A stretch of DNA of 64,000 nt from Rhizobium sullae (GCF_025200715.1 NZ_CP104143.1:1054001-1118000), one strand, 5' to 3'; positions 1 to 8,805 are shown, numbered from the stretch's first letter. Made by a program: numbers and translations. Notes: a model not told the origin generated them from the letters alone.

Positions 1-1
1 T

Positions 2-1144
2 GACCGGGAACGAGGGCATGTGACGGCACGCATCCTGGGGCTCTTCGCACCAGGATATGCGCTCTATCGCGGGGCATTTGGGTGCACGAGCGTGCCGGAT
101 GGCGATTTCGAGGCAGCCGCCAATGCCGCACCTTCCGATCCGCTGCCGTCTGTTCAGGAAAAAGCGGAACTATGGCCGGACGGCGAAAGTGTCACCGCCG
201 CCAACGATGGAGAGCTTGCATCGCTGCTGGCAGATGATGTGCTGGCCGGTCCGCAAATGCGGGCGATGGTCGTCGTCCACGACGGCCGGATCGTCGCGGA
301 GCGCTACGGGGAAGGGTTCGATGCCAAGACGCCGCTGCTCGGCTGGTCGATGACCAAGACGGTCAATGCTGCGCTTGTCGGGCGTGCCGTGCTCGACGGG
401 AAGGTCGATTTCGACACGGCCAGCCTCTTGCCGCAGTGGAAGGATGACGAGCGGTCTCGGATCAAACTCCGCGATCTACTGGGCATGGAAAGCGGCCTCG
501 CTTTCAACGAGAATTACGGCGATGTCGCGGATGTGACGCGCATGCTCTATCTCGATCCCGATATGGTTGCGCTGCCCGCCAACGCGCCGTTCGAGGCGAA
601 TCCCGGCGAACGTTTCCGTTATTCGAGCGGCACGGCGGTCCTATTATCGCGAATCTGGATGGACCGGGTGGGCGACCAAAAAAAGGCCTTCGCCTATCCG
701 GGGGACGCGCTTTTCAGGCCGCTCGGCATGTCGAGCGCCGTGCTGGAGGCCGATGCCCGTGGAACCTTTGTGGGGAGTTCCTACCTCTACGCGACGGCAC
801 GCGACTGGGCGCGTTTTGGACAGCTCCTGCTCCAGGATGGGGTCTGGAACGGCGAGCGGCTGTTGCCGGACGGATTTGTCAGGGCGATGCGCACGCCAAC
901 GCAATCGTCGGGCGGCAAATATACGCAAGGCCAGGCATGGCTCGCAGCGCCCGGCGGAGATACGAGCGCCGAATCGGGGCTGCCGGAAGATACGTTCTGG
1001 CTGGAAGGGCACGACGGGCAAAGCATGGCGATCGTGCCGTCCGCCGATCTGGTCTTCGTCCGCATGGGCTTGACGCCCGGCCGCCTCGGCTACAAGCCGC
1101 AAGTGGTGCTGAAGGAGCTGCTGGCCGCGCTGTCCGCCAATTGA
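2..1144 (+). CDS. Serine hydrolase, class C beta-lactamase/PBP-like fold (5' end cut by the window)
   Basis: The protein resembles the beta-lactamase-related serine hydrolases (AmpC/EstB fold). Counting from the GTG at 20, the nucleophile motif SMTK lies at about residues 110-113 and the second catalytic tyrosine is probably Tyr201 in YSSG. The third motif may be the HDGQ near the C-terminus. The frame is open through to base 2 with no good Shine-Dalgarno before the GTG. Family members usually carry an N-terminal membrane anchor, which is missing here, so the true start is probably outside the window. The substrate cannot be read from sequence; a beta-lactamase, esterase or peptidase role is possible. 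The gene ends 3 bases before the convergent transglycosylase gene, and no clear terminator is visible between them. Confidence 0.8.
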   Translation, partial: DRERGHVTARILGLFAPGYALYRGAFGCTSVPDGDFEAAANAAPSDPLPSVQEKAELWPDGESVTAANDGELASLLADDVLAGPQMRAMVVVHDGRIVAERYGEGFDAKTPLLGWSMTKTVNAALVGRAVLDGKVDFDTASLLPQWKDDERSRIKLRDLLGMESGLAFNENYGDVADVTRMLYLDPDMVALPANAPFEANPGERFRYSSGTAVLLSRIWMDRVGDQKKAFAYPGDALFRPLGMSSAVLEADARGTFVGSSYLYATARDWARFGQLLLQDGVWNGERLLPDGFVRAMRTPTQSSGGKYTQGQAWLAAPGGDTSAESGLPEDTFWLEGHDGQSMAIVPSADLVFVRMGLTPGRLGYKPQVVLKELLAALSAN

Positions 1145-1147
1145 GAC

Positions 1148-2089
1148 TCAGTAATTGCCGTGGGCGATATCGGCCATGCCCTTGCGCTTGGCGTCGTAGT
1201 AATAGCCGCGCGCATAGAGCTTCACGGCATCTTCTTCCTTGTTGTCGGAAACAAGCCAGGCGCCGCGCAGATATTTCGCGGCATATTTGATGTTGGTCTC
1301 GGCGTCGAGAAGGCCGGCGGGCGCGCCGTCATAGCCCATTGATTTGGCCGTGTTGTACTTGATCTGCATCAGTCCGAAATAGCCGCGCTTGTTGTAAGCC
1401 TTCGAATTGTAACGGCTTTCTCTGCGCACGACGCGGTGGATCAGCGTTTCGGGAACTTCGTAGAGTTTCGAATATTTGCTGATTAGCTTGCTGATGAAGC
1501 TCTTTTCCGCGGTCGGAGCGGTGTCGACGTCGCTATCGCTGAACATTGGCGGTGCAGCCGGCGGGTCCATCGGTCCGGATTCGTCGAAGGTGAAATCCGA
1601 CATCGAACGCTGCGTGGCACCGACGGAAGCGATAGCGGCCAGGGCGCCGCTTTGCGGGGTCGTCGCTGCGAAGGCAAGCTGTGTCGATGGCGATGCCGGA
1701 GTTGCCGGACGCGGGGTCGGCACGACCGACTGGATCGCTGTCATTTCAGGCGTCAGCGGGATCTGCGTTGCGCCGGCGGCCATTGCCTGCTGCATGGCAA
1801 GATCGGCGGACGTTGCCGTCGCTGGCATTGCCGTTGCGGCGGCGGTAAGAGCGGGCGTTGCTTGCGGATTAGAAGCTGCGAATGCGGTTTCGGACTGGCC
1901 GGCGCCTTCGGCGGCCGGAACGGCAGCCATCATGGCATTTTCGCCCGGTTTCGGCGTTGGAACGACGGTTTGTACTGCGGTCAATTCCGCCTGTGAGGTG
2001 TACTCGACGGTCGAGCATCCGGCGATAGCGCAGACCATTGTCGTCGCGACAAGGCCGCGTTTCAGGCCGGAAAATCCGTTCGCTACCAT
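1148..2089 (-). CDS. Lytic transglycosylase lipoprotein, SLT domain
   Basis: A 313-residue protein with a lipoprotein signal: a basic N-terminus, a hydrophobic stretch and the lipobox AIAGC with Cys25. Residues of about 30-190 form a low-complexity Ala/Pro/Thr linker. This linker repeats one motif twice, LTAVQTVVPTPKP at 36-48 and MTAIQSVVPTPRP at 116-128. The C-terminal SLT domain (about 200-313) contains RRESRYN, where Glu224 is the expected catalytic acid, followed by GLMQIKY, the usual second SLT motif. The family cleaves the MurNAc-GlcNAc bond of peptidoglycan with formation of 1,6-anhydroMurNAc. The protein is expected to be lipid-anchored in the periplasm. It stands alone, transcribed away from the genes to its right. 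Confidence 0.85.
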   Translation of the reverse strand: MVANGFSGLKRGLVATTMVCAIAGCSTVEYTSQAELTAVQTVVPTPKPGENAMMAAVPAAEGAGQSETAFAASNPQATPALTAAATAMPATATSADLAMQQAMAAGATQIPLTPEMTAIQSVVPTPRPATPASPSTQLAFAATTPQSGALAAIASVGATQRSMSDFTFDESGPMDPPAAPPMFSDSDVDTAPTAEKSFISKLISKYSKLYEVPETLIHRVVRRESRYNSKAYNKRGYFGLMQIKYNTAKSMGYDGAPAGLLDAETNIKYAAKYLRGAWLVSDNKEEDAVKLYARGYYYDAKRKGMADIAHGNY

Positions 2090-2203
2090 TCGGTCACTTT
2101 CGTGGATGGCGCCGCCCTGGCAGCGTTTAGAAAATTATTGAAACCCTGAACCCTGATTTGCCATTAACCTATTCGCTGTTGCGCGGCAACCCGGCGAAAA
2201 TCG

Positions 2204-2839
2204 TCAAGCGGCGATACGGCGATAACCGGCCGTCACGGCACCTGCAGCGATGAGCAACGTGCCACCAGTACGGTTGACGGCGCGCTGTACGCTGGCCTTT
2301 CGGATGAGTCCGCGCGCGGCATTTGCAAGAAGGGCGTAGCTCGACGCATTGATGGCCGCGAGGACGAGGAAGGTCAGTTCCATGATGACCATCTGCTCGA
2401 AAAAAGGCTTCGCGGGATTGAGGAACTGCGGAACGAAGGCGACGAAGAAGACGATGCTCTTCGGATTAAGCGCCGTCACGATATAGGCGTGCAGGAAGAT
2501 CTTCAGCGACTTCTTTTCCGGCAGGTTGTCGTTGTCGGCAACCGGCTCGGTGATGAGGGGCGCGCGCCAGAGCTTGATGCCGAGCCAGATGAGATAGGCG
2601 CCGCCGACCCACTTCAATACTGTGAAGAGCATTGCCGATGCGGCCAGAACCGCGCCCAAGCCGAAGAGGGAAGCCGTCATCGCCGTGAAATCGCCGAGCG
2701 CCACGCCGCTCACCGTCGCTAGCGCCGTCTTTCGCCCATGTCCCAGCGCATAGGAGACGACGAGGAGAATCGTCGGCCCCGGAATGGCAAGCATGATGGC
2801 GGATGCGGCGGCAAAAGCGAGCCAGGCTTCGAGCGACAT
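2204..2839 (-). CDS. LysE/RhtB family amino-acid exporter
   Basis: A 211-residue, very hydrophobic protein of standard LysE/RhtB length with about six predicted membrane segments. The N-terminus contains the family-typical PGPTILLVVSYAL stretch followed by a Gly/Ala-rich helix, and the middle carries LNPKSIVFFVAFVPQF, a strong signature of this family. Members export amino acids or related small metabolites across the inner membrane; the substrate cannot be predicted. The ATG at 2839 is preceded on the coding strand by an AGGAGG-like site, which supports this start. The gene appears monocistronic, with 58 bases to the pfp stop on the same strand. Confidence 0.88.
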   Translation of the reverse strand: MSLEAWLAFAAASAIMLAIPGPTILLVVSYALGHGRKTALATVSGVALGDFTAMTASLFGLGAVLAASAMLFTVLKWVGGAYLIWLGIKLWRAPLITEPVADNDNLPEKKSLKIFLHAYIVTALNPKSIVFFVAFVPQFLNPAKPFFEQMVIMELTFLVLAAINASSYALLANAARGLIRKASVQRAVNRTGGTLLIAAGAVTAGYRRIAA

Positions 2840-2897
2840 GGAATCTCCTCCTAATCCCTAGGAAACAAGCAAAGACACCATATTAGCCCTGCGTCAA

Positions 2898-4109
2898 TCA
2901 TGCTTCCTGGTATTTTTGCCCGATCGTATCCATCACTTCGGCGAACCATCTGGTCGAGAGATCGAAGGCCTTGCCCCCCTTGATGCGGGGGAACTCGATG
3001 GTGCGCAATTTGCCGTCCTGTCCCTCGTCGTGGCCGGTGACGCCGGAGATCTTATTGAGCGCGCTTTCGACGGCCAAGTCGACCATGCTCTGGATGAGGC
3101 GGAGGTCGTCGGCATTGGCAGGCGCGGAGCGGGCGAAATAGCCGGACTTCTGAACCAGCGAACGCTCCGCATCGAGCAGATTGGCGAACTGCTTCTGGAA
3201 CCAGCCGCCGACGTTGATCGTGTCGATCTTCACATGACCGAAGGCATCGCGTTTGATAGTCTCGCCGGCGGCTTCCCGCTCCGCGACGATGGCATCGAGG
3301 CAGGCGCCTTCAGAGACGAAGACGGTCGCGTGGCCGGTCTTGTCCATGATCTCCTTGAGACGCTCGGCTTCGGCCTGCAGATCAAAAGCCATTTCCGGCA
3401 GATAGACGGCATCGATGCTCTTCATGCCCGCATTCATCATCATCCCGTCGACATATTCGTAGTTCTTCGTGCGGCTGAGATAGGCCCGGGCGGTCGCCGC
3501 CGTCAGCCAGCCGCAATGACGGCCCATGACTTCGTGGATGACGAGTGTGCGCGGCGCCGCACTCTGCTCGTTGCTGACATTGTCGAAGAAATGCGCACCG
3601 ACTTCGGCCGCCGTCCAGGCGCCGAGAGACTGGCGGATCGGCACGACGTCGTTGTCGACCGTCTTCGGCAGGCCGACGACGGTAAGGTCGTAATTGTTGG
3701 CAGCGAGATAGGCAGCGAGATCGGCGGCAGTCGTGTTGGTGTCGTCGCCACCGATGGTGTGGAGAATGGTAATGCCGTCATCGGCAAGGCGTTCGGCTGC
3801 GACGCGCAACGGGTTCTCGCCTTCCTTGACCAGGCCGCGCTTGACGCAATCGGCGGCATTGGTAAGCTTGACGCGGCTGTTGCCGATCGGCGAGCCACCG
3901 AAGCGGTGGAGAAGCGGCGCCTTTTCGCGCATTTCCTTGCTGAACTGGATGCTGTCGCCAAGCAGCACGCCCTGATAGCCGGATTTATAGGCAATGAGCT
4001 CGGCGTCCGGCGCCACGTCGCTATAGCGTTCGATCAAACCGCCGACGGCGGAGGAAAGACAGGGGGCCAGGCCTCCGGCGGTCAGCATTGCTACTTTCTG
4101 TTTGGCCAT
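2898..4109 (-). CDS. pfp: Pyrophosphate-dependent 6-phosphofructokinase
   Basis: A 403-residue member of the ATP/PPi-PFK family. It phosphorylates fructose 6-phosphate to the 1,6-bisphosphate, and in PPi enzymes the reaction is reversible. Visible motifs are an N-terminal AGGLAPCLSS nucleotide loop, GGDDTN at about 120-125, PKTVDNDV from 148 and MGRHCGWL from 195. The Asp after GGD (GGDDT rather than GGDGS) is the established marker of PPi rather than ATP use, so the phosphate donor is inferred to be pyrophosphate. The ATG at 4109 follows a GGAGGG-like site on the coding strand. It is transcribed alone, divergent from the TerB/J-domain gene. Confidence 0.92.
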   Translation of the reverse strand: MAKQKVAMLTAGGLAPCLSSAVGGLIERYSDVAPDAELIAYKSGYQGVLLGDSIQFSKEMREKAPLLHRFGGSPIGNSRVKLTNAADCVKRGLVKEGENPLRVAAERLADDGITILHTIGGDDTNTTAADLAAYLAANNYDLTVVGLPKTVDNDVVPIRQSLGAWTAAEVGAHFFDNVSNEQSAAPRTLVIHEVMGRHCGWLTAATARAYLSRTKNYEYVDGMMMNAGMKSIDAVYLPEMAFDLQAEAERLKEIMDKTGHATVFVSEGACLDAIVAEREAAGETIKRDAFGHVKIDTINVGGWFQKQFANLLDAERSLVQKSGYFARSAPANADDLRLIQSMVDLAVESALNKISGVTGHDEGQDGKLRTIEFPRIKGGKAFDLSTRWFAEVMDTIGQKYQEA

Positions 4110-4475
4110 TTTCCCTCCTTGAGCGCTTCGAGGCGCGATAACATGCAGCTAACGTAACGCATGGATGCGGCAGGGAAAGAGGCCTGTAAAGTAAAGAATT
4201 TACGAAAAATGGCCGGTTGCGCCGGAAGAACGCATCTAATCGTTTCAAGCCCGATTTGCCCGCCGAGACGCGCTGTGGAAAATCTCGAGCAAGCAATGGC
4301 AGCCTGTTCGAAAGGCGTATGGAAGTGCGCCTCCGAGTGCTGTCTCTCGGCTGATAAAAGGCTCGACAATTACCGAATTGTGAAAAGTGTTTTCAATCCT
4401 ACGACCAATCGCCGCCTTGCAAAGGCTATGATTATTTGATCAACGTATTTTCATATTGCGATGCGAGAAACTTCG
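4110..4475. other. Intergenic region between divergent pfp and J-domain gene
   Basis: These 366 bases separate two divergent genes and must hold both promoters. The stretch close to the right-hand gene (about 4370-4455) is more AT-rich than its surroundings. Open frames across the region look like chance shadows. I see no tRNA, convincing hairpin or repeat. Confidence 0.5.
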
Positions 4476-5183
4476 ATGTCCTTCTGGGAAAAACTGCTGA
4501 ATGCTGTTGGCAACGCTGCGGGCAACGCGCTCTCGGCGATGGTCGAGGCGATCCGCACGGTTTTCGAGGGTGATCCCGAGACCCGTCGTAAGGTCGCATT
4601 CTCCGTCGCCATCATCGCGCTTTCCGCAAAAATGGCGAAAGCTGACGGCGTCGTCAGCGAGAAGGAAGTCCAGGCTTTCCGCGACATCTTCTTCTTTCCT
4701 CAGGACCAAGCGAAGAATGTTGCCCGCCTCTACAATCTCGCGCGCCAGGACGTTGCGGGTTACGAGGCCTATGCCGCGAAGCTCTCGTCTCTCTGCGTCA
4801 GCTGCACCTCCAATTGCGCGGTGCTGGAAGACGTGCTCGACGGCCTCTTCCACATCGCCAAGGCGGACGGGGCGGTCCATGAGAAGGAGATGAATTTCCT
4901 TCATCATATCGGCCAGATCTTCGAGATGAGTGAAGAACGTTTCGAGCAGATCGCGGCGCGCCATGTCTCGATCGGCCGGGATCCTTACAAGGTCCTCGGC
5001 GTTTCCCCTTCCGACGATTTCCCGACGATCCGCCGCCGTTATCGTGGCCTCGTCAGCGAGAACCATCCCGACCGGCTGATTTCACGTGGCGTCCCCAGGG
5101 AGTTCCATGCGATCGCCAATGAGCGCATGGCTGCCCTCAATGACGCCTATGCGACGATCGAGAAGGAACGCCGCGCCGCATGA
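4476..5183 (+). CDS. TerB-like/J-domain protein (DjlA-like co-chaperone)
   Basis: A 235-residue protein whose N-terminal part, about residues 40-150, looks like the TerB/DjlA helical domain (AKADGVVSEKE and AKADGAVHEKE form the two repeated acidic loops). The C-terminus is a J domain with the diagnostic HPD at about 197-199. J domains stimulate the ATPase of DnaK. E. coli DjlA is membrane-anchored, but no clear membrane segment is seen here. The start at 4476 gives MSFWEKLL; an in-frame ATG at 4461 is possible. The stop overlaps the next start by 4 bases (ATGA), so it is translationally coupled to the amidase. Confidence 0.85.
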   Translation: MSFWEKLLNAVGNAAGNALSAMVEAIRTVFEGDPETRRKVAFSVAIIALSAKMAKADGVVSEKEVQAFRDIFFFPQDQAKNVARLYNLARQDVAGYEAYAAKLSSLCVSCTSNCAVLEDVLDGLFHIAKADGAVHEKEMNFLHHIGQIFEMSEERFEQIAARHVSIGRDPYKVLGVSPSDDFPTIRRRYRGLVSENHPDRLISRGVPREFHAIANERMAALNDAYATIEKERRAA

Positions 5184-5941
5184 CCTCTTTCGAGGCCGAC
5201 TACAGCAAGGCTTCCGTGCAGCCGTCGCCGAACCATGGTGAACGCGCGGGCGGGCGCAAGCCGGATATGATCGTTCTTCATTATACGGGCATGCCGACGG
5301 CGGAAGGGGCGCTCGACTGGCTCTGTCGCGAGGAAAGCCAGGTCTCCTGCCACTATTTCATCCATGAGAACGGCGATGTCGTTCAGCTCGTGCCGGAGGC
5401 GCGGCGGGCTTGGCATGCCGGCACGGGCAGCTGGCACGACGAGGGCGATATCAATTCCCGTTCCATCGGCATCGAAATCGCCAATGCCGGGCATCCGGGC
5501 GGTTTGCCGGACTTCCCTAAAGAACAGATTGCGGCGGTGATCGAATTGTGTCGCGATTGCGGCGAACGTTGGTCGATCGCACCGGAAAGGGTGCTTGCGC
5601 ACTCGGACGTTGCACCCGTTCGCAAGGTCGATCCGGGCGAGAAATTTCCGTGGGCGGAACTGCATCACGCAGGGGTAGGACACTGGGTCGAACCGGCACC
5701 GATCACCGGCGGGCGCTTCTTCCAGCGGGGCGATTGCGGCCAACCGGTCGAGGCCCTGCAGTCGATGCTCTCGCTTTACGGCTATGCTACGGAAATCACA
5801 GGTGAATTCTCCGACAAGACGGCGGGTGACGTGGAGGCCTTCCAGCGCCATTTCCGCCAGGATCGCGTCGACGGCATCGCCGACTTTTCGACGATCGATA
5901 CGCTGCACCGCCTGCTTTCGGCGCTGCCGCGCTATTCATGA
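5180..5941 (+). CDS. N-acetylmuramoyl-L-alanine amidase, AmpD-like, with peptidoglycan-binding domain
   Basis: A 253-residue Amidase_2 protein. It cleaves the amide between MurNAc and the stem peptide, or acts on 1,6-anhydro-muropeptides during wall recycling. Likely zinc ligands are His34 (IVLHYTG), His141 (LAHSDVAP) and Asp151 (DPGEKFPW). Residues of about 175-250 resemble a PG_binding_1 helical domain. There is no signal peptide at the ATGA start, which fits a cytoplasmic AmpD-like recycling enzyme. The gene is coupled to the J-domain gene by a 4-base overlap. It is one of three wall hydrolases in the 7 kb before the dcw cluster. Separating AmpD from AmiD activity is not possible from sequence alone. 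Confidence 0.88.
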   Translation: MTSFEADYSKASVQPSPNHGERAGGRKPDMIVLHYTGMPTAEGALDWLCREESQVSCHYFIHENGDVVQLVPEARRAWHAGTGSWHDEGDINSRSIGIEIANAGHPGGLPDFPKEQIAAVIELCRDCGERWSIAPERVLAHSDVAPVRKVDPGEKFPWAELHHAGVGHWVEPAPITGGRFFQRGDCGQPVEALQSMLSLYGYATEITGEFSDKTAGDVEAFQRHFRQDRVDGIADFSTIDTLHRLLSALPRYS

Positions 5942-6040
5942 CGCCTGTGTGACACTCACGCAACGGTTTTGCGCAAACAGCCTTGAATGCTGCACTGCCA
6001 CATGATTTCCCTATTATCTCCTCATTGCGATGGTCTAACC

Positions 6041-6072
6041 CCGCTCGCTGAACGGCGCTCGCGGCTGTTTTT
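6041..6072 (+). terminator. Probable intrinsic terminator downstream of the amidase
   Basis: CCGC (6041-6044) pairs with GCGG (6061-6064), and inner CGCT pairs with GGCG around a GAAC loop. The hairpin is followed by CTGTTTTTG. It lies about 100 bases after the amidase stop, so it may end the J-domain/amidase transcript. It could equally end a short RNA starting just upstream. Confidence 0.5.
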
Positions 6073-6203
6073 GTGTGTAGCTGCGAGAGTCAAAATGAAA
6101 CGATAAGAATTGCTGCGGAACGTTGCCAGTCCTTGGCACGTGAAACGGGAAGACGGCGAGGCGCGCAGTCCGGTAATTCTTTGGGTCGGAGTAACTAGAC
6201 TAC

Positions 6204-6767
6204 ATGAGACATATGATTATTGGTGCAGCGGCATGCGCAAGCTTGCTGCTGGCAGGGTACGGCTGCGCTTTTGCTGGCGATGCAGCTAATAAAAACAAAG
6301 ATGGGAAAGAGAAAACCCAAACGGTCATTTTCAAGACCGTCGACCGCCAGAGCGGTTATGCAATGCCGGATTTCACAGCCAACAAATATTCCGTTTTGAT
6401 TGTCAAATACGCCAAGCAATACGATGTGCCTGTCGAGCTTGCCCACGCTGTCGTCCGAGTCGAGAGCAATTTCAACCCGAACGCACGCGGTAGCGCAGGC
6501 GAAATCGGCCTCATGCAGATCAAGCCGGCCACCGCGCGCATGATGGGTTACTCGGGAACGAAGAAGGGACTCTTCGATCCGGAAACGAACATCAAATACG
6601 GCATGAAATATCTGGCGGCAGCCCACGATCTCGGCGGCGGACAGACCTGCAACACCATCCTCAAATACAACGCCGGCCACGGCGCACGGAAGATGAACCC
6701 GGTCTCGAAAGCCTATTGCGGCAAAGTGCTGGTCCTTATGTCAAGCGCGGCGCAAACCTCGATTTAA
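6204..6767 (+). CDS. Secreted lytic transglycosylase, SLT domain
   Basis: A 187-residue protein. The hydrophobic N-terminus and the CAFAGDA region look like a cleavable signal peptide ending at about residue 26. The SLT domain follows from about residue 62. VRVESNFN places the catalytic glutamate at Glu87, and GEIGLMQIKPATA is the second conserved block. It cleaves peptidoglycan glycan strands in the periplasm. It is shorter than the first transglycosylase and lacks the lipobox and the long linker, so the two are not recent duplicates. The ATG at 6204 follows GGAGT at a suitable distance. There is no obvious operon partner. Confidence 0.87.
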   Translation: MRHMIIGAAACASLLLAGYGCAFAGDAANKNKDGKEKTQTVIFKTVDRQSGYAMPDFTANKYSVLIVKYAKQYDVPVELAHAVVRVESNFNPNARGSAGEIGLMQIKPATARMMGYSGTKKGLFDPETNIKYGMKYLAAAHDLGGGQTCNTILKYNAGHGARKMNPVSKAYCGKVLVLMSSAAQTSI

Positions 6768-6821
6768 GAATATGAATCACATCGGCCGCCATGTTATCTG
6801 GACCTCGAAGCGAGGTGAGAT

Positions 6822-7997
6822 ATGGCGGCTGATTTCAAATATATCGTCGTCGGCCGCGGGATGATGGGCGCGGCGGCGGCGAAGCATCTGGCGAAACAGA
6901 CGGGCGGCGTGGCCGTGATCGGTCCCGACGAACCGGAAAACCGCAAGGCGCATCAGGGCGTTTTCGCCAGCCATTACGACGAGGGCCGCATCACCCGAAC
7001 CGTCGATCCTGATCGCGACTGGGCGCTGCTGGCCAATCGTTCGATCGCCCGATACGCGGAGATCGAAGCGGAAAGCGGCCTCGAATTCTACACCGAAGCG
7101 GGTTGCGTCTTCGTGGCGCCGGCGCAGAGTGATTATATCGCCAACACGGCAAAAGCCGCTGCATCGCTTGGTGTCGAAACGAAAGTGCTCGACGAGGCAG
7201 GCCTCAAGGCAACGTTTCCGTTCTTTGCCCTGCCGGACGGCTGCGAGGGCGTATTCCAGGTAAAGGGCGCCGGACATATCAGCCCCCGCAAGCTCGTAAA
7301 GGCGCAGTCGATTATCGCGGAAATGGCGGGTGCAACAGTCGTTCGCGACTATGTCACGGCGATCCGCGACGAGGGCGGGGTGGTCGCTGTCGAGACTTCG
7401 GAGGGCAGGACGTACACGGCGAAAAAGGTGCTGCTTGCGGCGGGCGGTTTTTCCATTGGCGAGAATCTGTTGCCACAATCCGTCGATATGTCGGTTCATG
7501 GGCGAACGGTTACACTGTTCGAGGTGAGCAAGGCGCAGGCAGCGGATTTCGTCGCCATGCCGTCGCTGATCCTCAATGCGCCCGGGATCGACATCTATCT
7601 GCTGCCGCCGATCTGCTATCCCGATGGAAAATTCTATCTGAAGATCGGCGGCGATCCCGATGACTACCGACTTGGGACGGAGGCGGAACTGCGCGCCTGG
7701 TTCCGCACCGAGGGGCGCCCGGCGGCGCGTGATTATCTGATGTCGGTCGCCCGCCGTATTGTTCCGGATTTGAGGCCGCTTTCCGTTTCGACAGCGGCCT
7801 GCGCCGTCTCGCACACCAAGGGCGGTTATCCGATGATCGGCTATACTTCGTCTCCGCGGCTTGCGGTTCTCACCGGCTGCGCAGGCACTTCGGCGAAAAG
7901 TTCCGACGAGATCGGCCGTCTCGGAGCCGAACTGCTGCTTGAGGGCAAAATCGCGGATCAGGGCTACGCAACGGATTTCACAGCCGCTTTCCGGTAA
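6822..7997 (+). CDS. FAD-dependent amine/amino-acid oxidoreductase (DAO family)
   Basis: A 391-residue protein of the DAO superfamily (sarcosine oxidase/glycine oxidase/D-amino-acid dehydrogenase type). The N-terminal YIVVGRGMMGAAAAKHL is a Rossmann dinucleotide fold for FAD, with the first glycines of GxGxxG shifted to GRGMMG. The central part, with ISPRKLVKAQ, resembles the substrate-binding domain. The C-terminal GYPMIGYTSSPRLAVLTGCAG is the usual second FAD-contact block. Family members oxidise amines or N-methyl amino acids using FAD; the substrate here is not predictable. It is a cytoplasmic single gene with SD-like GAGGTGAGAT just before the ATG. Confidence 0.85.
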   Translation: MAADFKYIVVGRGMMGAAAAKHLAKQTGGVAVIGPDEPENRKAHQGVFASHYDEGRITRTVDPDRDWALLANRSIARYAEIEAESGLEFYTEAGCVFVAPAQSDYIANTAKAAASLGVETKVLDEAGLKATFPFFALPDGCEGVFQVKGAGHISPRKLVKAQSIIAEMAGATVVRDYVTAIRDEGGVVAVETSEGRTYTAKKVLLAAGGFSIGENLLPQSVDMSVHGRTVTLFEVSKAQAADFVAMPSLILNAPGIDIYLLPPICYPDGKFYLKIGGDPDDYRLGTEAELRAWFRTEGRPAARDYLMSVARRIVPDLRPLSVSTAACAVSHTKGGYPMIGYTSSPRLAVLTGCAGTSAKSSDEIGRLGAELLLEGKIADQGYATDFTAAFR

Positions 7998-8048
7998 CAT
8001 CCGCATATTTCTGGTGGCAATCGGCGGCGCTCTCGGTTATTTGAGCCC

Positions 8049-8446
8049 TGCCAGTTGGCCGGGCAGCCGCGCTTTACCAATGCCGAAAGGCGGTAAGGTG
8101 AGGAAAGTCCGGGCTCCACGGAAATACGGTGCCGGATAACGTCCGGCGAGGGCGACCTCAGGGAAAGTGCCACAGAAAGCAAACCGCCTGCGCTTGCGCA
8201 GGTAAGGGTGAAAGGGTGGGGTAAGAGCCCACCGCGTCTCCGGCAACGGCGACGGCACGGTAAACCCCACCGGGAGCAAGACCGAATAGGGATGACGTGG
8301 CGGGCGAAAGCCCGCCGGCCGGTTTCCGGGTCAGTCATCCGGGTGGGTTGCGTGAGGCAGCGTGCGAACGCTGTCCCAGAGGAATGGCTGCCACGTTCCG
8401 GTTTCGGCCGGAGCCATACAGAACCCGGCTTACAGGCCAACTGGCG
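8049..8446 (+). ncRNA. rnpB: RNase P RNA (class A)
   Basis: The catalytic RNA of ribonuclease P, which trims tRNA 5' leaders. Conserved blocks appear in the correct order: GAGGAAAGTCCGGGCTCC just after 8100, CAGAAAGCAAACCGCC near 8173, GGTAAGGGTGAAAGG just after 8200, TAAGAGCCCACCGC, the GGCACGGTAAACCCCACC region, GAGGAATGGCTGCCACG, and CATACAGAACCCGGCTTA near 8416. The ends pair perfectly: GCCAGTTGGCC at 8050-8060 with GGCCAACTGGC at 8435-8445, forming P1. Ends are placed from that helix and may be off by a few bases. Open reading frames across this region are chance frames. It lies directly before the dcw cluster. Confidence 0.97.
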
Positions 8447-8658
8447 ATTAACTTCTGTGGCAAGGGCCTCCGGTCGGGAGGCACTCATTCTCCTGATTCT
8501 TCAAGATTTTCTTTTATGGCGACGCCCGAAGGCACGCATGTTTTTCTATTTTCATCGATGCTTTCTGGGACGGCGGGCGAGCCGGTCCTAACCCTTTATT
8601 AAACTTAACAGCTTATAAATTTTCGATACTGCGCTCATCGCGAGACGGGCGTTTCCCA

Positions 8659-8687
8659 TTGACGCCCATACGGTCCCATGCTATCCC
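8659..8687 (+). promoter_or_regulatory. Predicted housekeeping-sigma promoter for the dcw cluster
   Basis: TTGACG (8659-8664) and TATCCC (8682-8687), the latter preceded by C, are separated by 17 bases. This fits the rhizobial CTTGAC-N17-CTATAT pattern moderately well. It would leave a leader of about 170 bases before mraZ. Confidence 0.45.
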
Positions 8688-8805
8688 ATAACTGCACTGC
8701 ACGAGGGCGATCAAGCGCCCATCAATCGCAAAGACAAGGCGTCTTCCTCTTCGGAGGCGCCGGATGGAATCCTGTTCATCCGGCTGGCGAAGCTGTGCCT
8801 GAATT

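Noticed and set aside
8208..8602. Overlapping small protein frames downstream of 8200
   Set aside because: They lie on RNase P RNA and its flank.
8599..8608. TTAAACTTAA as a CtrA site before mraZ
   Set aside because: The two TTAA boxes are 2 bases apart, not 7 as in the classical site, and no TTAACCAT is present.
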